DNA from: Promicromonospora panici
Lineage (GTDB): Bacteria; Actinomycetota; Actinomycetes; Actinomycetales; Cellulomonadaceae
Reading direction: 5' to 3'
DNA: 64,000 nucleotides
NCBI RefSeq assembly: GCF_900608595.1
Contig: NZ_UWYY01000005.1
Span: forward strand, 124,001-188,000
A program made the translations under genes and the position numbers. The notes below the pieces were generated by a model. That model was given only the letters and a program-made list of their open reading frames with translations. It did not search any database and was not told the DNA's origin. This document shows, one piece after another, positions 35,886 through 45,302 of this stretch. Position 1 is the first letter of the stretch. Each line of letters begins with the position of its first letter.

Positions 35886-36710
35886 ATGACTGCAATACAC
35901 TGGTCTGTGTCTCAGTTTGATGCCAACGCGCGTCGCCTCCGTGTCACAGACGCGACGGCGAGACATTTTGTGCAGCCCGCTGGTTCCAGGATCGGGCCTC
36001 GCCGCCAGCAGGAGATCCAGCTCATGCTGATCCATTCGGGGTCGATGGACCTGTGTCTCGATGACGGTGCCCCTCGTCACGTGTCATCCGGCGAGATCTG
36101 CCTCCTCCTGCCGGGCCACACCGAAGAGATCACGTTCGACGAGCATCTCGACACCAGTGAAACGCTGGTCCGGGGGCGGATGGAGAACGCGACGGCACAG
36201 ATGCGCACGTGGCTTGAGTCGCTCCGGCCCACCAGGACGCTCTCGTCCGCCCTGACCTATCTGGCCCGTGAAGCCGTCACAACGGAACGGACGAGGCTCA
36301 CTGCCGACGGAGCGCTCGTAGACGCGCTCGCGACGGCGCTGCTGTGGCGCTTCATAGCGGAGTTCAGGAATCTTCCCGCCGCGCTGCCGGGATCGATCGA
36401 GGACGCCCGGCTGTTCATCCACAGGCACCTCGAACAGCCGATCACTCTCACCGACATCGCTCGGGCCGCGTCGGTCACCCCGGCTCATCTGGTTCGGATG
36501 TTCCGTGCCCACATGGACACCACGCCGATCCACTACCTGTGGGACCGTCGCATCTCCCTCGGAGTCGAACTGTTGACCTCCACCGGACTTCCGGTCGGTT
36601 CCATCGCCGCCCGCTGTGGGTTCAAGACCAGCTTCCACTTCTCCCGGAAAGTAAAGGAATCGACCGGCCTGGCGCCTACCGAGTTGCGGACTTCCACCTC
36701 ACGAACCTAA
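35886..36710 (+). CDS. AraC-family regulator (cupin type)
   Basis: A 274-residue regulator with an N-terminal cupin-like ligand domain and a C-terminal AraC domain (TLTDIARAASVTPAHLVRMFR; GSIAARCGFKTSFHFSRKVKESTG). It is divergent from the FAD oxidoreductase/importer operon and probably activates it. The start is uncertain: ATG 35886 is used here, but a GTG at 35907 lies five bases after a -10-like TACACT and could be a leaderless start; the upstream TTG at 35871 is part of a -35-like TTGACC. Confidence 0.85.
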   Translation: MTAIHWSVSQFDANARRLRVTDATARHFVQPAGSRIGPRRQQEIQLMLIHSGSMDLCLDDGAPRHVSSGEICLLLPGHTEEITFDEHLDTSETLVRGRMENATAQMRTWLESLRPTRTLSSALTYLAREAVTTERTRLTADGALVDALATALLWRFIAEFRNLPAALPGSIEDARLFIHRHLEQPITLTDIARAASVTPAHLVRMFRAHMDTTPIHYLWDRRISLGVELLTSTGLPVGSIAARCGFKTSFHFSRKVKESTGLAPTELRTSTSRT

Positions 36711-36743
36711 CCAGTTCTCCAGTTCGCTGCCCTGCGGTCTGGG

Positions 36744-36770
36744 CCGTCACAGCGCCACGATCTGTGACGG
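36744..36770. terminator. Bidirectional terminator hairpin
   Basis: CCGTCACAG (36744-36752) pairs perfectly with CTGTGACGG (36762-36770) around a nine-base loop. It sits between two convergent genes and ends one base before the MFS stop codon, so it could stop transcription from both sides. Confidence 0.6.
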
Positions 36771-36771
36771 T

Positions 36772-37983
36772 TCACGCCCGCCCTCGCATCCCCCGCAGAC
36801 CAAGCACGGCGAAACCGACGAGGACGATTCCCACCCCACCTATCGCCACGTGCGGTCCGGAGAGAGTCGTGGCCCACCCTCCGAGCAGCCCGCCCAGCGG
36901 GTAACCAACGCCGTAGGCCGCCATACGGGCCGCCGTGTTCACCCGTGACCTGAGGTGGTCGGGAGTGCTGAGCTGACGCCACACGACCGTCGCCAGCACG
37001 ACCGAGAGATAACCCGCGCCCCAGACCACGGTCAAGGCCAGCGCCACCGGCACCACCGTCGCGAACGCGCATCCGATCGCACCGGCCGCTGCGACCCACA
37101 TGCCCGCGAACGCGACAGACTGCTCACTCTTCTTGCGTGTCGCCGCGGGAACGACCACGGTGGCCACCAAGCCGCCAACGGCCCACGCTGCAAACAGCAT
37201 CCCGGTCGCACCTCCGTCAGCCGGAGCATCGAGCCGCCGCACGGCCCAGGGGACCACTTGGGAGACGAACACTCCCTGGCCAACCGTGGCCGCGACGCCG
37301 AGCACGATGGTCGACCGCACCCTTGAATGCGAAACCAGCCAGCGGGCGCCGTCGAGTATGGCGCGATACATACTCCGTGGCACCTGGGATCCCGAGCTGC
37401 CGCGTGGGAGACGCCCGAGGCAGAAGCAGAGGTATGCCAACACCGAAGCTGACGCGCCGAAGGCCATGGTGGACGAGGCGGGCAAGAAGGCCGACATCGC
37501 GCCGACGAGTCCGGGGCCAACCATCTCTACAACGCTGCTCGTGGCGAAGAGCAGCGCCGTCACTGCGGCGAGGCGCCCCGGAGGCGCCAGCGCGGGCACC
37601 AGCCCGAAGTTGGCCGCATCCGCGAAGACGAACGCCGTACGCGCGACGGCCACTGCGATGACAATGTGCACTGGCGTTAGCCGATCGAATGCCGCCGCGA
37701 CCGGCATCGTACCTATGGCCAGCGCGACGATCAGTTCGCAGGACCGGAGTATGAGCGACCGATCGTTCCGGTCGGCGACCGCACCGGCGACCGGCCCCAG
37801 CACCAGGTACGGAATGCCGTGGACAGCAACCAGCGCCGAGACCCACAGAGCTGAGGAGGTCAGCTGATAGACGGCCATCGGCGTGGCGACCAGGACCACG
37901 GAGGCAGCGACCAGGGACAGAAGCCGTCCCAGCCAATACCACCGCAGTGCCCGGTCGCCCAGCAGCCGTACCCACTCCCACAC
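36772..37983 (-). CDS. MFS transporter (MFS_3, exporter-type)
   Basis: A 403-residue transporter with about 12 membrane segments. The cytoplasmic ADRNDRS loop between segments 2 and 3 and a Gly-rich C-terminal half are those of MFS_3 proteins such as EntS. GTG 37983 lies five bases after the pyruvyl-transferase-like stop, so the pair is one operon. It may export a compound modified by that enzyme; this is inference. Confidence 0.85.
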   Translation of the reverse strand: MWEWVRLLGDRALRWYWLGRLLSLVAASVVLVATPMAVYQLTSSALWVSALVAVHGIPYLVLGPVAGAVADRNDRSLILRSCELIVALAIGTMPVAAAFDRLTPVHIVIAVAVARTAFVFADAANFGLVPALAPPGRLAAVTALLFATSSVVEMVGPGLVGAMSAFLPASSTMAFGASASVLAYLCFCLGRLPRGSSGSQVPRSMYRAILDGARWLVSHSRVRSTIVLGVAATVGQGVFVSQVVPWAVRRLDAPADGGATGMLFAAWAVGGLVATVVVPAATRKKSEQSVAFAGMWVAAAGAIGCAFATVVPVALALTVVWGAGYLSVVLATVVWRQLSTPDHLRSRVNTAARMAAYGVGYPLGGLLGGWATTLSGPHVAIGGVGIVLVGFAVLGLRGMRGRA

Positions 37984-37988
37984 GGAGC

Positions 37989-38999
37989 TCAGAAAGCGGT
38001 CAGCGCCTCAAGCCGAGCTCCCGCGGCTGGATCGATCGCTTCCTTTGGATCGATGAGGCCAAGATTGCGTCCGATCTGGAGCACCCTCTGCGAGAACTCG
38101 ACGTTCGCGTCCCGAGCCTGCTCGAGCGCCTCGGGAGCTGGCTGTGCGTGTTCGACCGCCATGAGCCAGTCAGCCTGGCTCGCGTACGAGATCGGCCACC
38201 TGAACCCGTGGAACCGTGTGGAGTTCGGCTCGACCGCGACCGCGCCGCGGCCCAGCATCATCGCCCAGTACAGGGCGTGATAGGAATTCGACACCACGAC
38301 TTTCGCCGACGCGAGCCGGGTCAAGGTTTCGAAGATGTCCTCGGTGTTGTTCGTGATGTGCTCGAACTCGAGCCCCGAGGCCAGCGGCTGAGTCGTGTCG
38401 ATGCCTCGTTCGTAGTGGTTGAGGACGATGAACTCGTGCTCCGGCTCGCGCTCTCGCAGCACATCGAACGCCGGCAGCATGCAACTGGCGCACGGCACCC
38501 AGGGCATGCCTGCGTCCCAGTCACGAACGCCCACCACGTCGGCCTTGGCCAGCCACTCCGGCCAGATCCTGGTGATGCCATCCTTCAGCACGCGCCTGCG
38601 CCACCCGGTGGTCGGATCGAGATGAACGCCCTGCTGGAAGTTGTGGCCGATACCCCACAGTGCAACAGATGCCGGCCGCTGGCTGAAGATCGACTCCACA
38701 CAGGACTCGAATCTTCCTGGCCCGACCAGGCCGCTCCCGCCGATGATCACGAGTTTTCCCTGAAGGGGTGAATGCTTGCCCAGATCTTCGAGGGAAGCCG
38801 CCTCGTAAAGGCTGATTGTCTGACCGAGACGCTCGACCCACTGGACCGTTCTGCCCACTGCCGACCAGTGGTCACCGACGTTGCGCATGCTGTTGCTCTC
38901 GGACACCGCGATGACGGTTGAGTCCTTAAGGAGTTCCATGAGTTCGGGGATGCTCCTCATCGTGGAGGCCGTTCCGGCGGCCGGAGATGAGAACGCCAT
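37989..38999 (-). CDS. Polysaccharide-pyruvyl-transferase-like protein
   Basis: The 336-residue protein has a GT-B-like layout; the C-terminal part SAKVVVSNSYHALYWAMMLGRGAV is the conserved PF04230 motif with its S-x-H. The N-terminal part (VSESNSMRNVGDHW, LVIIGGSGLVGPGRF) holds a glycine-rich loop. Such enzymes add pyruvate ketals to sugars or are related transferases in cell-wall or natural-product assembly. ATG 38999 follows GAGGG; an in-frame ATG at 39065 would add 22 residues. The substrate is unknown. Confidence 0.8.
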   Translation of the reverse strand: MAFSSPAAGTASTMRSIPELMELLKDSTVIAVSESNSMRNVGDHWSAVGRTVQWVERLGQTISLYEAASLEDLGKHSPLQGKLVIIGGSGLVGPGRFESCVESIFSQRPASVALWGIGHNFQQGVHLDPTTGWRRRVLKDGITRIWPEWLAKADVVGVRDWDAGMPWVPCASCMLPAFDVLREREPEHEFIVLNHYERGIDTTQPLASGLEFEHITNNTEDIFETLTRLASAKVVVSNSYHALYWAMMLGRGAVAVEPNSTRFHGFRWPISYASQADWLMAVEHAQPAPEALEQARDANVEFSQRVLQIGRNLGLIDPKEAIDPAAGARLEALTAF

Positions 39000-39225
39000 T
39001 GTTCCCTCAACATCAAGGCCGCGCGACACTTTCTCGAATTCCTTACTGGCGCGCGTCACATGCATGGCTTTCGCATCCTCTCATTCATGGCGTTTCCGAC
39101 CCCAAACATGTCGGGTTGCCGGGAATCCGGCATGCCTATGATGCTATTCGCCAAATCGTCGCTGGCCTGTACGCTCCGCGCTGATCTTGCGGCCGATAAT
39201 TGCAGCGACCGGCCGCAGACGGAGA

Positions 39226-39255
39226 ATTATAAATTCCAGGTGGCGGCCGTGTTAA
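39226..39255 (-). promoter_or_regulatory. Sigma-70-type promoter of the pyruvyl-transferase/MFS operon
   Basis: Read on the minus strand, TTAACA (39255-39250) and a perfect TATAAT (39231-39226) are 18 bases apart, in an AT-rich patch. A mostly symmetric GGAGAATTATAAATTCC (39221-39237) surrounds the -10. The leader to ATG 38999 would be about 220 bases. Confidence 0.65.
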
Positions 39256-39286
39256 GACTGTGAGAACAAAGCCTCCTCGTCGACAC

Positions 39287-40093
39287 TCAGTCTCCGATGC
39301 GGGACTGCTCGTTGGGCGTGAGCGCCGGCCCCAGTATCGGGACAAGGTCTGCCACGGCCAGCCGCAGGAGCCGGTCGGCGGCGCGCCGTCTGTCGTCAGG
39401 CAGGTCGATGGGCATAGCTGTGGCCAGCGCGAGGTTGTCGGATGTGCGCGGTCCAGAGCGCACGATCACCCCGGAGCATGCGATGTCGCTCCGGCACTGG
39501 CCGAACTCGGTGTAGAGCCCTGTCTCAGCGGCCGTGCGGAGCTCCTCGTCCAGCTCGTCCTCGCTACGAACGGTCTGCCTGGTGAAGGGCCGTAGTCCGG
39601 ACGCCTTCAGGTAGCGGTGGCGATGGTGGGAAGGCATCGCGGCAAGCAGCGCGCGTCCCGCGGCGGTGGCATGGGCCGCCTCAGGTAGGCCCTCTGCGAT
39701 GTCGTCCAGGCGCGGGGCCCCGCCGATCTCGCTATGGGTGATCACAGTCAGCTGCTCATCGCGGAGCGAGGTCAGAAACACCCCACACCGGGAGTCGACT
39801 GCCAGCCGTTGGAGAACCGGCTGGACCCGGTCGAGACGCGCAGTCACGTCGGTGGCGGAGCCGAGGGCGTTCGGGAGGAAGTAGTGGCGGCCGTCCTCGC
39901 CTCGCCAGGCCCACTGGCGGTCGATGATCGTCTTCAGATGGTGGTAGACGGTCTTCACCGGGATGCCCGTGCGACGGGCGAGCTGCTTGGCGGTGAGCCC
40001 CTGCGGGCTGCGGCTGAGGTGCTCGACCAGCCGCAGCGCCCGGTCCGGGCTGCGGAGCCCTGGGGCGGCGTCGGTCGAATCCGAGGCAGACAA
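39287..40093 (-). CDS. IclR-family transcriptional regulator
   Basis: A 268-residue regulator with a winged-helix N-terminus (SPDRALRLVEHLSRSPQGLTAKQLARRTGIPVKTVYHHLKTL-like pattern) and a C-terminal effector domain (GLPEAAHATAAGRALLAAMP, with the R-x-F-T-x-x-T region). TTG 40093 is chosen because GGAG lies eight bases upstream and the length suits the family; it sits in a run of seven T. An in-frame ATG at 40216 would add 41 unusual residues. Confidence 0.82.
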   Translation of the reverse strand: MSASDSTDAAPGLRSPDRALRLVEHLSRSPQGLTAKQLARRTGIPVKTVYHHLKTIIDRQWAWRGEDGRHYFLPNALGSATDVTARLDRVQPVLQRLAVDSRCGVFLTSLRDEQLTVITHSEIGGAPRLDDIAEGLPEAAHATAAGRALLAAMPSHHRHRYLKASGLRPFTRQTVRSEDELDEELRTAAETGLYTEFGQCRSDIACSGVIVRSGPRTSDNLALATAMPIDLPDDRRRAADRLLRLAVADLVPILGPALTPNEQSRIGD

Positions 40094-40415
40094 AAAAATC
40101 GCTCCAGGGAGATAGTTGTGTGTGCATCGGCTTCTCTTGATCGCCGGTGATTCTCTCCGACGCAAGGAACCACCCCATGGTCGTTCGATCCGGCGCGAGA
40201 ACTCAAAGAAGTTCACACCCTTGGTTTTCCGTCATGAGAAACCTTCGCGTGATCATGATTTGTGATTGATCGGGTGACCGTGCAAGCGCCCGTCCAGGCG
40301 ACACCTTCGTCTTGAGCAACCGAGTCTGGCCAGCTTGCCGCTCAGGCGGGCTGAGAATTGCGAGGACGAGGAAAGCCTGCCGATCGGAGGCGTGTCGACC
40401 GGAGCGTGGGTTGCG
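40094..40415. other. Intergenic region upstream of iclR
   Basis: No gene is visible. It contains the inverted repeat GAACT/AGTTC near 40200 and GATCA/TGATC near 40250, possible operators for the IclR protein. Neither is strong. Confidence 0.3.
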
Positions 40416-41097
40416 CTACCCGGTTACGAACTCGAGCCACAGGGGGTAGTGGTCGCTGAGGCGCCAGGACGCCTGGGACCTGGTCAGGTCGCGATCCCAC
40501 ATCCACTCGGCGAAGGCGGTCAGCTCGCCGATCCGGTCGGCCGGCGACTTGCCCCACAGCACGTGCACGGTGGTCAGGATGAACTCGGTCGCCTCGCGCA
40601 CGAAGCCGGCGGCGTACGGCGTGCGGGCGAACTGGTCGACGTCGCTGCTCGCCTCCGCGGGAAGGACGATCTCGGCCCACGAGGCCGGAGGGCTGGACAC
40701 GTTCGGCGTCGTACACGTAGGCCAGACGCTCGCCGTTGCCGGGGCCACCCTCGGTGACGTCGGAGGCGATGACCTTGTAGCGCGGGCCGAGCAGGTTCAG
40801 CAGCGCGAACAGGGCCGTGGTGTTGCGCCGGGTCTCCTGCACTGCGGTCACGTCGAACCGCTGGACCACCTCGGCGATGCAGGCCATGGCGTGCCAGTCA
40901 CGCTTGGGACTGTCGTCCTGGGTCGACTGCCACTTGTGGGTGAGGTCGCCGAACGCGCGCAGGTTCCACGTCCCGATCAACAAGTTCTTGCTCGCCTTGG
41001 CGGGGATCTGGGCCGCAATGGCGGCACGCACCCGGTCGACATCGTCGGTGACCGCACCGGGTATCGGCCCCGGCGGCGGTGCGGTGGTCGAAGTCAT
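40416..41097 (-). pseudogene. Decayed endonuclease/exonuclease/phosphatase family gene
   Basis: From ATG 41097 the frame reads a normal EEP N-terminus (NLLIGTWNLRAFGDL, VTAVQETRR). A one-base insertion in the GGCCC run at 40674-40678 shifts the frame; the C-terminal part continues in another frame (AEIVLPAEA, TTVHVLWGK) to SWRLSDHYPLWLEF. Near 40495 the sequence jumps from AEWM straight to this end, so the GDxN metal-site core is missing. It cannot make an active enzyme. Confidence 0.8.
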
Positions 41098-41560
41098 GAC
41101 GCACCGCCGGCGTCGAGTGTCGAGTGTCGAGTCAATCCTGGGCGGGACGTCACGCCTTCGACCTCGTCAGGTCACCGTCGAGCCTTCGGTTCCAGCTGGT
41201 GGGCGTTGTACCCATGTCAGGCCCCTCCGACGTCCGGGAACTACCGATACCTAGAAGGAGGGCGACAACGAAGTCCGGTTACCGCCAACCAGAACGCTAC
41301 GAGCAGGTAGCATCCCCGCACCGCAGGTCCGCCTAGGCGGACGCGAGCGCGGGCGAGGCCGGGTCCTGGACCTGCACGCGGCGAGCCTGGTCGCGGTCCT
41401 GCGCGCCCAGACCACGCAGCGCGATGACGGGACGAACGTGCCGCTGGACGTGGATGTCTCCGACGTGCTGATCGACCTGCTCCGGCACGAGCAGCGGCAT
41501 TGGATCGGGACGGCCGACCGCGTCGGGCTCCTGCACGGACCGGATGCCAGACTTGCAGGC
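41098..41560 (+). other. Gap with a seven-base triplicate and a fused open frame
   Basis: Near 41115 GTCGAGT occurs three times in a row. From about 41290 an open frame continuous with the SRAP gene reads VLDLHAASLVAVLRAQ and VDVSDVLIDLLRHEQ. It has coding character but no family I recognise. It looks like the tail of another gene, left fused to the SRAP frame. Confidence 0.4.
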
Positions 41561-42271
41561 ATGCGCGGCAGGTACGCCAACGCGCGTGGGGACCAGGAAC
41601 TCGCCGACCGATTCCACATCGCCGAGCTCATCGGCGAGGAGCTCGGTCCGTCGAGGAACGTCGCGCCGACGCATGACGTACGCGCCGTTCTCGAGCGCGA
41701 CGAGGGCGGGCACACCATGCCGCAGCTCCGCACCCTGCGCTGGGGCCTGGTGCCATCCTGGGCCAAGGACCCCAAGATCGGATCCCGGATGATCAACGCC
41801 AGGGTCGAGACAATCACCAAGAAGCCTGCCTTCCGCAAGCCAGCCGGACGACGGCGGCTGATCGTGCCGATGGACGGCTATTACGAGTGGCAGGCGCCTG
41901 AGTCGGGAACAGGACGCAAACAGCCCTTCTACCTGGTCGACCCCAACCGGGAGCCGCTGGCGGCGGCTGGCCTGTACGAGCTGTGGCGGGACCCGACCAA
42001 GAGCGACGACGACCCAGACCGCTGGCTGTGGTCCCTGACGGTCATCACGACAAGAACGACCGACGCCCATGGACATGTTCACGACCGTTCCCCACTGCTG
42101 CTACCCGATCACCTGTGGGATACCTGGCTCGATCCGCAGCTGACCGATGGTGACCAGGTCGATGCGCTGATCGCGTCCGTCCCTGAGCCCCACCTGACAC
42201 CGATCAAGGTCGACCTCGCTGTCGGCAACGTTCGCAACGACAACCCGGACCTCGTCCGCCCGGTCGGCTGA
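41561..42271 (+). CDS. SRAP (HMCES/YedK) family protein without catalytic Cys2
   Basis: The 236-residue protein keeps the SRAP fold: GLVPSWAKD, MINARVET (Asn79), VPMDGYYEW (Glu109) and HDRSPLLL (His174), matching E. coli YedK Asn75, Glu105 and His160. SRAP proteins cross-link abasic sites in single-stranded DNA through Cys2 of MCGRY. Here the start reads MRGRYA: the second codon is CGC where TGC is expected, one transition away. It would bind but not cross-link unless it acts otherwise or is decaying. The longer upstream frame (from GTG 41438) is a fusion with unrelated sequence. Confidence 0.8.
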   Translation: MRGRYANARGDQELADRFHIAELIGEELGPSRNVAPTHDVRAVLERDEGGHTMPQLRTLRWGLVPSWAKDPKIGSRMINARVETITKKPAFRKPAGRRRLIVPMDGYYEWQAPESGTGRKQPFYLVDPNREPLAAAGLYELWRDPTKSDDDPDRWLWSLTVITTRTTDAHGHVHDRSPLLLPDHLWDTWLDPQLTDGDQVDALIASVPEPHLTPIKVDLAVGNVRNDNPDLVRPVG

Positions 42272-42994
42272 CGCGCGCTGCGTGTTGGCATGGGCACGAG
42301 CAGGTGCGTGCGCGGCTCCTGCGCCGGAAGGCCGGCCGCCAGTGTCAGCGGCAGCAGCCCGGACGAGACGCCAACTCGTCCTGGGCATTGGCCCGGTGCG
42401 ATAAGCCCGCATCAGGTCGTAATTCGTGCGCCGAGCCGCTGTCCCTACGATCGGCCACTACGCCGTCGGCTGGCCGGTGAAGTGGGGTGGCGTCACCCTA
42501 CTGACCCTCGGTATCCGGACAGACACCTGTCAACGTCCGATCTTCCGAACGGTCGCTGTTCCGCCGTGCCGTGTGCGAGCTCACTATGGCGGCCACAGCG
42601 GTGCGGCGTCGCTGGTGCTCGCTAGAGCGGCTGCAGACTTTAGCCAGCAGGTTCGTCAGACGGCTCAAGCAGGTCGGCGGGCGCACGCGGACTTGTTGTC
42701 GCAGGGCTGGCAGACCACCTTGGGCTCACCCCGGCGTCCGCCCGGACCGCCAGCGATTGCTTGACGTCACGGCCAGCGGCGCTGCTTGACGACCGCAGCA
42801 CCAGATGGAAGGCGCATCATCTCGACCGGTCACGAACCATCCGGACATGGGATCTGAACAGTCGAATCGTGCTCGACGTGGTCCATGCTCCGGATCAAGT
42901 CCAGAGGCAGTTGCTGCATCCGAGAGTCGCCGAGTGCAGGCATTGACGAGCGGTGTCCTCGCAGTCGACATCTCGGGCAGCACGGGACCAGGCC
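42272..42994. other. Gene-free region after the SRAP gene
   Basis: About 720 bases without a gene I can support. The open frames here overlap one another on both strands and none resembles a known family. No strong hairpin or repeat is seen. Confidence 0.4.
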
Positions 42995-44458
42995 CTAGTA
43001 CGACGTCGTGACGGCGTCCTCCCGGTGCTCGCTCGCGTCCGGCGCGGATGGCCGTCGCGCTCTCAGGAGCGGCGCAGAGACCACGGCACATCCGATCAGA
43101 ATCGCGCCGGCAACAGTCAGGGCGACGGTGTAGCCATGGATGGACGCCGCGTTCGGCGAAATGCTGGAACCGGCCGCGAGGTGGGACGCGGTCGCGGTCG
43201 TCGCGACGGTGTTGAGCAGCGCGATGCCGAGCGCCGCACCGAGCTGCTGGCAGGCGTTGTAGGTCGCCGACGCGGCGCCGACCTCGTGCCCCTGCATACC
43301 CGTGGTGGCCAGGATCGCCGTCGGCGTGATGACGAGCCCGAGGCCGATTCCCGTGAGCACCATGGCCGGGACGAGGTAGAGAGCAAGCACGTTCACCGTC
43401 CCGGCTTCCAGCCCGGTCAGTAGGAACATTCCGGCAGCGGCAATGATCAGGCCGGGAAGAATCAGCCCTGCGCTCGGCACACGGCCGTATAGCCTGCCCG
43501 CGATGAGCATCGAGCCGACCAGCGCCACGACCGCGTTGATGATGAGGGTCATACCGGCCTGAACGGGCGAGTATCCGAGCACGGCCTGGGTGTAGTAGCT
43601 CATGAACAGGTAGAAACCGAACATCGCCAGGAACATGAGGGTGACAGCCGCGAACGCCCCTGCACGGACCCGGTGCGCCAGGACGCGCATCGGCAGGAGC
43701 GGGTTCGGCGTCCTGAGCTCCACGGCCACGAAGACCGCGAGCAGCAGCACGCCACCGACCAGCAGCCCCAGGACGGTGGGTGATGCCCATCCGCGCGGCT
43801 CGGCCTCGGTGAACGCGTAGACGACGGCGGCGAAGCCCGCCGTGCTGAGGACAGCCCCCAGGACGTCGAGTCGGCCCGCGCGGGGCACCGGCGGGACCTT
43901 GGGCACCAGGAGCGTTCCGGACAGGGCGAGCACCGCGATCGGCACGTTGATGTAGAGGCACCACCGCCAGCTCACGTACTCGGTCAGGAGGCCGCCGGCG
44001 ATCAGGCCGACTGCTGATCCTGCCGCGCCGATCGCCGAGAACACACCGAAGGCCCGACCCCGTTCACGGGCCTCGGTGAACGTCGTCGTCAGGAGCGCGA
44101 GCGCGGCTGGCGCGAGTAGCGCCGCGAAAACGCCCTGTAGCGCGCGTGCGCCGAAGAGCATCCCCGGGTTCGCGGCGAGGCCGCCGACTGCGGATGCGAC
44201 GGCGAACCCGAGCAACCCGACCGTGAATGCCTTGCGGTGGCCGAGGATCCCACTGCTACGGCCGCCGATCAACAGGAGGCCGCCGAAGGCCAGAAGGTAA
44301 GCGGTGATCGCCCAATGGCGACTCGCATCACTCATGCCGAGCTCATCCTGCGCCGAAGGCAGGGCGATGTTCACGATCGTCCCGTCCAGGACCACCATCA
44401 GCTGCGCTGCCGCCACTACGGGCAATGTCCATGCCCGTCCTGCACGTGCCTCACTCAT
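42995..44458 (-). CDS. MFS drug exporter, DHA2 (14-TMS) family
   Basis: The 487-residue transporter has about 14 membrane segments, the N-terminal QLMVVLDGTIVNIALPSAQ motif (motif D1 of DHA2) and GRSSGILGHRKAF between segments 2 and 3. ATG 44458 follows GAGGCGGC. It is divergent from a TetR gene with a palindromic operator between them, the classic arrangement of a regulated efflux pump. Confidence 0.9.
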   Translation of the reverse strand: MSEARAGRAWTLPVVAAAQLMVVLDGTIVNIALPSAQDELGMSDASRHWAITAYLLAFGGLLLIGGRSSGILGHRKAFTVGLLGFAVASAVGGLAANPGMLFGARALQGVFAALLAPAALALLTTTFTEARERGRAFGVFSAIGAAGSAVGLIAGGLLTEYVSWRWCLYINVPIAVLALSGTLLVPKVPPVPRAGRLDVLGAVLSTAGFAAVVYAFTEAEPRGWASPTVLGLLVGGVLLLAVFVAVELRTPNPLLPMRVLAHRVRAGAFAAVTLMFLAMFGFYLFMSYYTQAVLGYSPVQAGMTLIINAVVALVGSMLIAGRLYGRVPSAGLILPGLIIAAAGMFLLTGLEAGTVNVLALYLVPAMVLTGIGLGLVITPTAILATTGMQGHEVGAASATYNACQQLGAALGIALLNTVATTATASHLAAGSSISPNAASIHGYTVALTVAGAILIGCAVVSAPLLRARRPSAPDASEHREDAVTTSY

Positions 44459-44505
44459 GCCGCCTCGCTCTCACATCCATCTTCGCGAACAGCGTTCCAT
44501 TGCAT

Positions 44506-44518
44506 CTAACACTGTTAG
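44506..44518. promoter_or_regulatory. Palindromic operator, CTAACACTGTTAG
   Basis: CTAACA and TGTTAG flank a central C in a perfect palindrome, 48 bases upstream of the exporter gene and 77 bases upstream of the TetR gene. It probably binds the TetR protein and controls both. Confidence 0.65.
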
Positions 44519-44594
44519 GGGCATCGAGCAGCGTACTACAGTGAGGCACCGGCGTAGCGTCAGGGGATCAGCGGCGAATCGACGGAAGGGCACT

Positions 44595-45302
44595 GTGAAC
44601 AGCACAAGCGACGCCACGGAGGTGCACAGCGTCTGGCTGCGGCCCAGGCGCGCAGCCAAAGAGGAGCCCCCGCTCTCGCTCGAGCGCATCGTCGAGGCCG
44701 CCGTCGCCGTCCTCGACGAGGACGGCATCGAGAAGCTCTCGATGCGTCGGCTCGCCCAACACCTCGGGGTCGCCGCCCCTTCGCTGTACTGGCACGTCAG
44801 CACCAAGGACGACGTGGTCGACCTCGCCGTCGACGCAATCTTCGGCGAGCTGCTCCCCCGGAACGAGCCGGCCGCCGAATGGCGGGACGAGATCACGGCC
44901 CTGCTCACGGCCTGGCGAACCACGCTGCTGCGCCATCCGTGGGCGGCCGCGGTGACGGCCCGACGCCGACCGAGCCTGGGACCGAACTTCTTGACGCAGA
45001 TGGAGACGCTCCAGGCCACCCTGGTCCGCACCGGGTTCAAGGGCGACGCCCTCCGCGCCGCGACCTGGGCGCTGTACAACCACGTCATGGGATCGGCATC
45101 CGCCGAGACCGCGCTCCACATCAGCGACCAGGAACGCCAACTCGGCCAAGAACGACTCCAGACCGAAGCCGACCGATACCCCACCCTTGCCAGCCAGCGA
45201 TATCTCTACGACGACGACTGGGACGGCAGCTTCAACACCGGCCTGCGCTACCTGCTCGACGGGCTAGAGATCCAGCTGAACGCCGCGACGCCCGCCAGGT
45301 GA
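44595..45302 (+). CDS. TetR-family regulator of the MFS exporter
   Basis: A 235-residue regulator: helix-turn-helix ERIVEAAVAVLDEDGIEKLSMRRLAQHLGVAAPSLYWHVSTKDD-like pattern near residues 28-75 and a TetR_C-type ligand domain. GTG 44595 follows GGAAGGG. It shares the tetracycline-repressor style C-terminal fold, so an amphiphilic drug is a likely inducer. Confidence 0.88.
   Translation: MNSTSDATEVHSVWLRPRRAAKEEPPLSLERIVEAAVAVLDEDGIEKLSMRRLAQHLGVAAPSLYWHVSTKDDVVDLAVDAIFGELLPRNEPAAEWRDEITALLTAWRTTLLRHPWAAAVTARRRPSLGPNFLTQMETLQATLVRTGFKGDALRAATWALYNHVMGSASAETALHISDQERQLGQERLQTEADRYPTLASQRYLYDDDWDGSFNTGLRYLLDGLEIQLNAATPAR

Noticed and set aside
40091-40100. A run of seven T on the minus strand as an intrinsic terminator
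   Set aside because: Only a four-base stem (CTCC/GGAG) precedes it, and it lies at the iclR start, where a terminator makes little sense.
42272-42994. Short overlapping frames as small genes
   Set aside because: No ribosome site, no consistent codon bias and no family; both strands look equally open.
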